NCBI GenBank assembly: GCA_950295325.1
Contig: OX485805.1
Location: forward strand, 57,872,758-57,936,757
Length of the DNA: 64,000 nucleotides
Origin: Polytrichum commune
Lineage: Eukaryota > Streptophyta > Polytrichopsida > Polytrichales > Polytrichaceae
Direction: 5' to 3'
The notes below the pieces were generated by a model. It had not been told where the DNA came from. It did not search any database and saw only the letters and a list, made by a program, of their open reading frames with translations. Of the stretch, positions 20,383 to 29,434 are shown one piece after another (the first letter of the stretch is position 1; each line of letters starts with the position of its first letter). Both the position numbers and the translations under genes were made by a program.

Positions 20383-20871
20383 GAAGTTGGTAGGATTGTG
20401 TTAGCATGATTATAGTGTAAACAGTAATTCGACGAATATATATTACTCATATGTGTGCTCCTCAAACTTGGGGCAAAGTTTGGGTAGAACTTGCGAATGC
20501 TATATTATTTGGGGTTGGATGAATATCCATTTACTATATTTCAATACAGTTGTGAAGTTTATTTTTTTATTAAATTTGGGACTAAATTTTCTATTGAAGA
20601 AAAATGCATTTATTGCATGTACTTTGTATGTTGCAATGTCTATATTTTATTGACCATGCTAATAATAGAAATCATTTTATATGTTTCTTGGGTGAAACTA
20701 GTTTGGAGTGTTTTTATTGATGAAGTTGGTGTTGAGTGCTCTACCATATGTGCTTATGTCCACACATAATAGATTTGGGATATTAGAACATATAATATAT
20801 TTGAGATTGTTCACAATATAGTTTCGGAACACGGAATGTTGTTTGATCCATATATTAATTTGAGACTAGAG
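20383..20871. other. AT-rich 3' region of E1
   Basis: Follows the transposase stop. It contains AATAAT-type A/T motifs that could serve polyadenylation, but no clear gene or repeat. At 20,861-20,882 TTGAGACT and AGTCTCAA form a hairpin that overlaps the right terminus. Confidence 0.5.
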
Positions 20872-20899
20872 AAAGTCTCAATTTAACGAATATAGTGTT
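20872..20899 (-). repeat. E1 right terminal inverted repeat
   Basis: Exact inverse of 634-661, ending ATATAGTGTT and followed by the duplicated GTAT (20,900-20,903). Confidence 0.92.
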
Positions 20900-20903
20900 G
20901 TAT

Positions 20904-22240
20904 TCATTTTGTCTTCCAATTAGGGCTATGTCTCTGTTAAAGGCTCCACATAGGATAAGTGTGTGATTTGGGTGGTTAGTGTTTTGTTGTGTAATGTTTT
21001 GTTGTATTATTGGTATAAGTCGTATGTCCTCTTCGTGTGATGGCATGTAGATGTGTATTAGTAGCCATGGTTGTAGGGGTTGGTTGTTTATTTTTGTTAT
21101 TTGTAAGTATGGTGATATTGCAGCTGGAGTGGAGATTTTGGTGATGTTACCGGGATATGCGTATGATTTGTTTATGAGTGTAAGGAGTCCACCTCTTGCA
21201 GGTATATATGGTATTCTTTGTTGTATACATCTTGTTAATGTATGTGTGTTGTTAAATATTAGTTTGTATTGTGGGAATATATTTTGTATGTACTTTGTGG
21301 ATTTTGTTGCGGTTAGTTTGGTTTCTTCTATAGTGATGATTGCGGGGTTATTTGGTGTATATGATATAAGTTGGTGGAGGTTTGGTAGGGTTGTGTTTAG
21401 TGACGAGGCGTTCCATGTAATTAGGTGTGTGCTGTGGTTTGTTGTTTGGTTTTCTTGGGGGCGCAACGTGGGTATGTCGGGTAGTGGCGGGGGGTGGGAG
21501 TATTCATGTAGCGCGTCTTTGCATTTTAAAGCTTCTGTAAGTAATTCTTCTGGTAGAAAGGGAAATTTGTCTATTATTATCTGTATATTTAGGGTGTATT
21601 ATTTTGTTTGATGAAGTTATATAGTTCTTTGTGAATGGTTTTGGGTGGGTTGATGATGTCTTGATTTGTTTGTAAAAATTGTGTGTATGGGTGCGTGGTT
21701 GTGATGTGTCTTTCGGATGGGTTTTGGAGTGAGGTCATGCGTTCTAAAACTGTGGTTGTCCAATCAGGTTCTGGGGTTTGTATTAATAGATGGTTGCATG
21801 TTTCTATTACTGGGCTAATTGTGGTAATTAATGCGTATAATATGCGTGGTGGTGGGTGATGTTGGTTTCTGTAGATGTATCTTGATAGGTATGGGTAGTT
21901 TATAATTGCTTCGTGGTGTTTTGGGTGTGTTAGGTTTATGATAGGGGAGAATTGTTTTGCTAGATGTTGGTATTCAGGTTGTAATTTGATTGTGCATTTT
22001 ATAAAGTACTTTTTACATCTATTTTTGTGTGTGTTTGGGTGTGTTTGTAGGATGTTAGGCATGGGTCCCGGGTTGGTTTCAATGTCCCCGCTTTGTAGTA
22101 TTAGTGAGTGTAAGGAAAATGTTTGGATTATGAGGAGGTTATTACGTTCTTTGTGTGTTGTGTATTGTTGTTTCTTATTTTTATTTATTTTTGTGTCTAG
22201 GTTTGTTATGTGGCTAGGGTGTTCGGTGGTTTTATTTATT
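20904..22240 (-). mobile_element. LINE ORF2 N-terminal part: 2A-like motif, linker and endonuclease
   Basis: Read from 22,240 down. A Lys/Asn-rich start leads to SLILQSGDIETNPGP, then about 155 residues to a stop near 21,589. A one-base frameshift at the CCCTAAAT near 21,590 leads into the endonuclease frame (NIQIIIDKFPFLPEEL, then THLITWNASSL). Endonuclease signatures are WNASSL (Asn), IEETKL (Glu), HIYMPSHEED and LCGAFNRD. The last is normally GDFN, so a catalytic Asp is replaced by Ala. The domain is cut at 20,903 by E1 and resumes at 633. A frameshift, a missense change in the active site and the E1 insertion mark the copy as dead. The coding strand is A/C-rich and very poor in G. Confidence 0.8.
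22063..22086 (-). other. 2A-like ribosome-skipping motif DIETNPGP
   Basis: Eight codons read DIETNPGP, preceded by SLILQSG and followed at once by Met-Pro. The consensus of 2A and 2A-like peptides is D(V/I)ExNPGP, with separation between the final Gly and Pro. Such motifs occur at the N-terminus of non-LTR retrotransposon proteins in trypanosomes and some marine animals. The frame upstream has no Met before an (AAAT)n microsatellite that carries a stop at about 22,240, so the original upstream partner is unclear. Confidence 0.8.
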
Positions 22241-22299
22241 TATTTATTTGGTATGTGTAGTTTTGTATTTTTGTATTTTTTTCTTTTTTCTTTTGTTTT

Positions 22300-23920
22300 T
22301 TGATTTTGGGCGAGGCCGGTAGGCCGAGCCCGTCTTAGGTGGTTGTCGTGGATTATGTTTTGTGTTTTTATGTTTTGGTGTTTTGGGGGATTTTTTGAAA
22401 GGGGTGGGGTGATATTGTAGGTTGTTGTATTTGTAGTGATATGGTGTGTGTTTGTTTGTTTTCTTATTGTCTTTTGTGTTTGATATGGTTTTGGTTTTGT
22501 ATATGTGTGTTTTATATTTTGGATGTGTGCTTTGGTTATGTTTGCTTGTTTCTTGTGTTTGTCCGTAGGGTTTATGTTTATTTTTGGTAAGGTTTACGTG
22601 TATTATGAAGTTTGTATTTTTGTTGAGGTGTATATTTTGGGCGCAATATGGAGTTTGGATGGGGTTTGCATTTTGGATGCGTGTAGTATATCGTTTGAGT
22701 ATTGTCTTTGTGTGTGTATAGAGTAAGGTAATTGTACTTGTGTTTCATATGGTATTTTGGGTATTGTAGGATATCATGCTTAGTATGATGAAATCTAGTA
22801 TTATAGAGTGTGGACTTTGTTGTAGGTGTGTATATGATACTAGGGTGTGGTCGGGTTTCTTTGTGTTTTGATGGTATATCTTTTTTTGCATAAGAGGTGT
22901 ATTGTGGTTGTAGGGCATCGTAGATGTTTGTTTTAGAGGAACACAAAAGGATTTCTAATCTCATAGGGGATATAGTAATTGAGTTGATGGGCCTTTGTTG
23001 GTAGGGGGCGTTGGGCGGTTTATGTCTTGGTGTGTTAGTTGTGGTTTTGGTTTTTTGGTATGTTTTTGTTTTGTTGATCTTTTCGTTTATCTTTTTTTGT
23101 TTTTTGTTTTCTTTATTGGCGAGGCCGGTAGGCCGAGCTCGTTTTAATTCATTATGGTTTTTGTTAATTTTTAACATGGAAGTTGAGTATTTTGCATGGT
23201 ATTTGTGTTTTGGGTGGGTTTTGAGGTTTGGGTAAGTTTTGGGTGTGTTTGGTTTAGTGATATCTATTTTTTGATATTTTGTGAATACATATTTGGTTGC
23301 GATGGGAGGGTTGGTTGTGGCGGGTGTTATGTTTCTTACTTGTTTGGGTAAGAAGTATGTGTATTTTGGATGTTCTTTGTATGTTGGGTGGGGTTTGTAT
23401 TTTTTGTGGAGTCTATATGTTTGGTGAGGACTATATTTTGGGTGTAATATGTATTTTGTGTGGGGTTTGCATTTTGGGTGTGTATATTGTTTCGTTTGAG
23501 ATTTGTCTTTGTGCATGTGTAAAGTAAAGTGATTGTACTTATATTTCATATGGTATTTTGGACGTCGTAGGATATCATGACTAGTATGATGGTATCTTTT
23601 ATTATAGAGTACGGACTTTGTTGTAGGTGTGTATATGGTGCTTGGGTGTGGTCGGGCTTTAGTCTTATTTATTCTTTGGTTTTTTTATGAGTATGTATTT
23701 GGTTATAGTGAAAGGGTTAGTTTTGGCGGATGTTATGCTTCTTATTTGTTTGAATAGGAAGTATGTGTATTTTGGATTAATTTTGTGTATTGTATGGTAT
23801 TTGTATTTTGTTTGTGTACAGTATTTGTGTACGTATAAAGTAGATAACTTGTATTTCATATGGTATTTTGGACATTGTGGAATACTATGAGTAATATGAT
23901 GGTATCTAGTATTTATTCTA
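22300..23920 (-). repeat. Inter-ORF tandem duplications of the LINE
   Basis: Segments of about 0.8 kb repeat. GCGAGGCCGGTAGGCCGAGC occurs at 22,309 and 23,120. A block around 22,600-22,850 recurs at 23,390-23,650 and, in part, at 23,690-23,910 (shared TTTCATATGGTATTTTGG and GACTTTGTTGTAGGTGTGTA). On the minus strand the copies translate as low-complexity His/Lys/Pro/Tyr repeats and a shared ARPTGLA start. These could be regulatory repeats or a disordered protein region. Confidence 0.75.
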
Positions 23921-24038
23921 TGTGTAATAGTATATAGAATAGTATATGTAATACTATGTTTAATACTATGTCTAAATACGTGTATGTATCTGAGATAGTA
24001 TTGAAGTAAATATTTTTGTTTTACTCGGCGATTTGTGG

Positions 24039-25790
24039 TCAATCCACATTTGGCAGGACTTTTATCATAAGATTTGGGTTTACCATCCCAGTAATTTGTT
24101 GCATCCCGGTAAGTGCCATGATTAATGTGCTTTGGATGTCCAACATTTGCTTCTTCAATTTTTCGTTGATGTCATCTACATAGTTGTGGGCCTCTTTGAC
24201 TATGTCATCCTTCAAGACCTTCATCTCTTCGTGTAGTTCAAGCTTGAGTTTCTTGTTACCTTCTTCAATGGCCTCCTTCATGATGGTAAAAACTTCGCTT
24301 TTGGTGGTATTCTTCTCACCTTGGTTTTGGATTGCTTCAATGGTGTTCACCAAGCAAGTGTTAGTATCTTCAAATCCAAACTTGACCAACAAATCTTCGG
24401 AAGGTTTGTCAATACCATCAAGATTTCTACGGTGTGGAGTGATTTCCACATGATAAACACCAATTTTTTCCTCTTTTCCTACAAACTTTTTGTATACAAA
24501 GGGGTTGAGGCATTCTACATTTGCACTACTATTGTGTCTAATTCCATCTTGCTTATGGAACCAAATGGAGACAACATTCTTGGTTCCAATTATTTTGCAA
24601 ATTTCAAGAGATGTGTCATCTATGCTCATCAAGATGGGAAGGTTGTAGAAGGTGAGAGTTAGAGCTTCTTTCCTTTGTTTTTGCTCCAAGGTGAGAGAAG
24701 GCCCTTTCTTCACTTGCCCTTCCAAAATTTCATGGTGTGTTGCAACTTGGAGTTCTTGAATTTTCTTGGCTTGTGAGGGGGTTGGTGCAACAATGTAAGC
24801 ATGGTTGTTGGAAGTGTCATTTTGCACCTCTACAATCTCAAATTCATAACCTCTCCTAAAACTATTCTCTAAAACATCTTTGAAGAGCATGTATGAAGAG
24901 ACATCAATCAAAGTTTCACTAGTGATTTTGATTGAAATGTTGTTGTTCCTAGCTATGAAGTGGTAAGTCTTACATACCTTTCCAAGAGTACCTTGGGTTG
25001 ATTTGGGGTCCAATTGTAGAATGAATGGTCTAAGTCCTTTCAACAAGGCCACCCCATCAATTTCGGGGTGGAGAAGGTGGAGTTTGGTAATTCCCGCCCA
25101 AACTCCTTTCTCCCCACCTCTCTTAACACTCATGCACATGATAGATATGGGCTCGATAAGGTTAGTGCCAAGTGGTATTTGCATCAACTCAAGTCTTTTC
25201 CTTACTAGTTCTTTCACATGGTTATGGAGGAGAGGGGTGTTGGGTAATTGAAATTCAATAGCAACATGGAAGTCCAAAGAGAGACATGTATTGGGATCGA
25301 TTGGGATATCATATGGGATTTGTGTTAGGTTGAGGTGTTGTCCAAGGACACCATTCTCTCTCTTACGTGGGTAATAGATTTGGGGTATCTTTGGGAAGGA
25401 TATTGCGAACCCCTCCATTTCTTCCGCTTCCTTCCTTGGTACACCCCTAAGTACCCTATTTTCGATGGATTCACCATCGAAGAGCTTTTCCAACCCCTCT
25501 TCCATAGCCAATTTCTCCATGTTAGTGAAACCATACCAAAATTTTTGACGGAACCTTCGTTCCGGGAAGATAGAATTTACCTGTGTGGCTTGTGGGCGTC
25601 ATTGTGGGGTTTGGTGTAGAGATTTGTTCGGTGTTGTCTTCTCCCGGGTCCTCTTGGTGCCTATTTCCTTCGCAACTTGATTCTCCTTTGCCTTCTCCGC
25701 TAAGAGCCGCATGAGGTTTTGTGTGGGTGTGTCTACCTCCATGTTGTCATCATCTCCCAAGATGGGTCGGAATGTGGAAGGCGATGCCAT
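24039..25790 (-). CDS. LINE ORF1 protein with RRM-like domain and coiled coil
   Basis: Starts MASPSTFRPILGDDD at 25,790 and ends at 24,039. A single in-frame TGA (25,599-25,601, one C-to-T step from CGA) separates 63 N-terminal codons from the rest; the frame between it and Met 25,520 is open (FPERRFRQKFWYGFTN). The body has a charged N-terminal region, a segment of unassigned fold, then an RRM-like unit (LTFYNLPILMSIDDTSLE ... SSANVECLNPFVYKKFVG; about 24,420-24,660). The C-terminus is Lys/Glu-rich with heptad-like spacing (24,100-24,300), suggesting a coiled coil for oligomerisation. RRM plus coiled coil fits RNA-binding ORF1 proteins of LINEs. It lies 5' of ORF2 on the same strand. Its base composition is ordinary, unlike ORF2. 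Confidence 0.65.
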
Positions 25791-25799
25791 GTTTTGATT

Positions 25800-26082
25800 G
25801 GGGACACGGTGGGCAGCAACTCCTTCTTTGTTAGTTGGTGTTGCCTTTGTGTCCTTCGCAGCACCGACTCTTTCGCACCTTTATAAACGGGCAGTAATTC
25901 GGGCAGCACCTCAAGCTCCCTTCTTCTGATAGCTCCTTAGTCTTCACAACCAGCGGACTCGGTATCGGCTGCAGGTGGCTCCTTGGTAGCAGCAGTAACT
26001 CTTCAACAGCAGCTCAGTGCCTTAGTCTCCCAGTACTGCAGACGTCCGCCCGCCGCAGTCTCCGATTAACGAATATAGTGTT
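25800..26082. mobile_element. Right end of E2, a second element with E1-type terminus
   Basis: The terminus (26,066-26,082) reads TTAACGAATATAGTGTT, preceded by GCAGTCTCCGA, matching the E1 right end at 23 of 26 positions. The next bases, ATTTGTAGATAGG, match an uninterrupted site, GAGCATCTGTAGATAGG, found in both inverted-repeat arms (near 32,735 and 40,928). This places the insertion point and suggests a 4-bp duplication (ATCT/ATTT). The left end is not in the window. The LINE 5' region abuts it, so the LINE probably lies within E2. Confidence 0.75.
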
Positions 26083-26605
26083 ATTTGTAGATAGGTGTCT
26101 TGTTTGAAGTGCCGCATATACTAAGTATTGTATTAAGTAGAGTCTATTTTGTTCAAAAAGCTCATGGATTATATGTTGGGAGCACTTGTGGAGCACTCCT
26201 CTTGATTTTTGACATGTCATTGTTGCAAACCTGAGCTCCATGGTTGGTTTTAAAAGGCTCCTATTGGTAACATGTGCATCAGTTGTAGCCATAGCTAAAC
26301 CGCATGTTTCAATTATTGTAGGCTTCTTGAAGTGAATTTGGTCCATATTTAAGGTGGATGACATCAATTCCGGACTTACAAATTAGGTTAATATAAGTAA
26401 ATCTACATATTTGTATGATCTTTGGACAAAATGAAATTGTATACTTGCATTTTTGATTTGTGAAATTTATGATAGAAATGGTTACATGAAATCACTCTTA
26501 GGGCACATTTTCATATCCCGGCCGTTTCAATGAAGCTAAATAGAGTTTGCCAACATTGGAGACACTTTCACCAGTATTGTCAAGTATCTTCACATTGTCG
26601 AGCCT
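26083..26605 (+). repeat. Third copy of the HMA-locus flanking repeat
   Basis: Direct match to 40,929-41,445 in the right arm and inverted match to 32,730-32,225 in the left arm. Landmarks are GTAGATAGGTGTCTTGTTTG, AACCGCATGTTT and AGTTTGCCAACATTGG. It is more diverged from the arms than they are from each other. It begins exactly where E2 ends. Confidence 0.85.
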
Positions 26606-28840
26606 TTATGTATGGAGGAGGCAATACCGACATATGTGTGAGTGTATTTATTTTGTTGTGTAATATGTATTTTGGAATGTGATTATCTTTGCACTTACCC
26701 ATTTTGAATAATGCATGACTAAAATGATTGAACTTTATGATGTCTTGAGATGCTAGCAAATGGAAATAAATAAACAAAATCCAAAAATTATGAAATATTC
26801 GGACAAGGTTTGAATAATGAGAATATGGGACCATAAAAAAAATATTGTAAAATCATGGGGGGTGCACTCAATGTAGAGGATCAGAGCCACCTGAGTGAGT
26901 ATTTTTTAACCCCCCTATGTACATTTACATTTGACATGAGAAAAGTATGTACATCCTAAACCTTGTGCAAATTCTATGAGACGGTTGAAAATACATCCAA
27001 TATGCATTGTAATTCTTTCCTTACTCGGGGGGGGGGGGGTAGTCATTGGTTGGAGTAGCAATATACGTGCGAACAAATGATAGGGTATTTTAAAAACATG
27101 GGGGCTAAAAATTATAAATGGACTTAAGAGTAATATAGGGTATCAAAAATGGCACTGGACATCTTTAAAGTACTATAGGGTATGGAATAATAGGTCATTT
27201 GGAATTATAAGTAATGCAAGCCATTTTTCTATTAACCCAAAGTAGAAATTTACATAATGATAGCATGTGAAAAAAAGAAGAGAATTGAAAGTAATACCCC
27301 CTATAAAATAGTGGTTGTTTGCACCTATATCCTTAACTTTTTAACATACTGCCCCCCCCCCCCCCCCCGAGTTTCCTTATAATTCCTCAAAGCAAAATTT
27401 GAGACTTTTCAATTCAAACCTTCACCCAAGTTTTGAAGGCCACAAGTTCATTCTATTTAGTTGACTTGTTCTAGCTAGTATATATAGATTTTAAAATACA
27501 ACTACCTCCGGTCCATATCAACAAGTTTATGAATACTCTTAATCAACATTTCCTGCTCAAATGAAAGTCAATTTCCAAGTTCTGGATAAAAGAGGTGATC
27601 AAGTCCCTCCTCAAATTTAAACTATTCCCTACAATCGTGCCAATCATTGACTTTTGTTTTATGAAGGGAAATTACAGCACAGTTTCATGTATAAGGGGGT
27701 CCAAATTTGTCATTTAGAGGATTCTTCCGTCATCGGCACATCAAAGTGTGCCCTTAGATGTGGACTTCATCTTTTATTATAGTATGGGCAAGGAGTGTCA
27801 ATTCCTTTCCTCCATACTCAAATGCTAATTTAAATTGTCCACAAAATTCCCAAGTAATGTAGCCCAAAATGGTTGGTGAGATAGAAAGAAGAATGGACCT
27901 AAGGTCGTAGTAAGAAATTTCCTCATTGCTCCTAAAGCTAAATTGATCTTGCTAAAGTTTATTGTATTTAATTTTAATTTTTTGGAACATAATAGGCGCA
28001 TGGCCACTTGGCTACATTTTTCCCTCTAGTAAAGAGAAGATTTCTCAACCGAGAATCGAACAGCCAACCACTTCATTTGGTTTTGGGTACCTCTTCATAT
28101 TCATCTAATAATTTAGGGTCATTTGGGACCAATCTTGTTGACTCAGGTTTGATAAGTCTAGCGTCATGAACATCCTAGTAGATGTGCATATCCAAAGGTT
28201 GGATGGGTTGTACAGTTTGTACTTGGTTATTATTTTACGTTTGTTGCCTTATACTACCATAAGCTGATAATAATTTGTGTGGATCATATTTAAGAATGAT
28301 CAAGCCTAATTGTTCTTAAAAATCATTGGGTTAGATGACCTAAATAAATAAATAAAGTCTAATTATTGGGAAATTTGATGCATTCCAAACTTGGACATTC
28401 AATATGATTCAACCCAATGTTGATGAATCAAATAAGACAAGAAAGTGATCCCCACTATAAGTATGGACATGGAGATGAAAACCTATTTACCTTTGAAAGC
28501 CAAATCACCCTCTCACAACGGCGTCAAGACGACTATGTTCTATTCACATCATTCAAGTTGAACCCCTTTGGAAAGCATTCAACGAACTGTTGTATCATTC
28601 AAAATTACAAGAATGACAACCAAATGTCTACAACTGTATACACACAACTAACTAATTGGTGCTTTCCTAGGTGGTTAGGTATGGCAACTGAACTAGGCAG
28701 TAAATCGCAGAATTGCAGCTGATGTTCCCGCAGATGATGTGTATTGTCCATGTAGGTGAATAGTGATGAGTGACATCTTAACTGCCATGTTCGAGTCCAA
28801 CTCGGTTAATTATTACTTTCCACAAAACTCTTTGGAGGGT
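26606..28840. other. AT-rich intergenic stretch
   Basis: No convincing gene. It contains a G-run of 13 (27,029-27,041) and a C-run of 18 (27,351-27,368). The 101-codon frame at 28,417-28,722 has no recognisable motif or splice context and is treated as chance. Confidence 0.5.
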
Positions 28841-28896
28841 TGGGACTGAAATCCTCCATTTTGTGGCAGTCGTGTCGGTAATACACTGTAGTATAT

Positions 28897-29315
28897 TTAT
28901 CCACGGTGATCTGACCAGTATTTTGATAGTGGCTTGTCTTGCCGGGCACAGCTCAAGACAAATTCCAGTCACATTGTCTCAACTACCACCACCTTTCTAG
29001 TAACCTGATCTGCTACCACATTCTCAACACCTGCCATTTTCCAAACAAATTCAATCACCATTATAACCTGGACAACTTGAGCAATACTAAACAGAGATAT
29101 TGCACTTTGATTTCTGTATAGAAACTATGGATGCACAACTTCAACCGCCGGCATAGCTGCACGAAATGCGGCTGTTACTAACTGTAGCTGATATTAGACA
29201 TATCTTTGAAATGTTTGAGGAGTAACTTAATAATGTTGACGTCTATTTGTCGCAAATTCTCCTTCACTTTGCGCTCGTATTTGTCGCAACACAATGGCAC
29301 CCACAGGCTCACACT
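28897..29315 (-). pseudogene. HMA-protein pseudogene (exons 3-4 only)
   Basis: Inverted, diverged copy of the 3' half of the gene at 34,870-36,121. Homology spans about 28,845-29,433. Exon 3 (29,315-29,240) reads SVSLWVPLCCDKYERKVKEN, so the second Cys of the metal-binding CxxC is Tyr. The exon 3 donor GT is TC. Exon 4 (29,030-28,897) has a premature TGA after VVVVETM. The rearrangement breakpoint at 29,433-29,435 removes exons 1 and 2. It is non-functional. Confidence 0.85.
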
Positions 29316-29434
29316 CTACGCAACAACAATCACCGCAATTGTATGAAGTCTAAGTTAAGATGGGGTGAGCCCTCCAACTCATAAATGCAATCCACAGTTG
29401 ATCAACAACAAACGAATAAAGTCTTCTTCAGAGG

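Larger units (their letters stand above)
634..20899. mobile_element. E1: 20.3-kb DNA transposon with cargo genes and dispersed palindromes
   Basis: The left end starts AACACTATATTCGTTAA and the right end is its exact inverse; the inverted repeats match over 28 bp (634-661 and 20,872-20,899). A direct GTAT lies on each side (630-633, 20,900-20,903). Deleting the element plus one GTAT restores an uninterrupted LINE endonuclease frame, which fixes both ends independently. Inside are a DUF7869-like DDE transposase gene, a ParB-like/methyltransferase gene, a phosphatase-fold ORF and about 40 palindromes. The CACTA-like core end and 4-bp duplication recall the CMC (CACTA/Mirage/Chapaev) group, but classic CACTA elements make 3-bp duplications, so the superfamily is uncertain. 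A solo LTR and a MULE-like element are nested inside. Confidence 0.92.

Noticed and set aside
634-20899. A standard CACTA (En/Spm) assignment for E1
   Set aside because: The core end is CACTA-like, but the duplication is 4 bp, the match includes the outer AA, and the transposase is DUF7869-like rather than TNP2-like.
22578-23549. 323-codon Lys/His/Pro/Tyr-rich ORF
   Set aside because: It is read through the tandem modules of the LINE, where skewed composition suppresses stops; a protein role is possible but not supported.
28417-28722. 101-codon plus-strand ORF
   Set aside because: No domain, no splice signals, AT-rich surroundings; length is compatible with chance.
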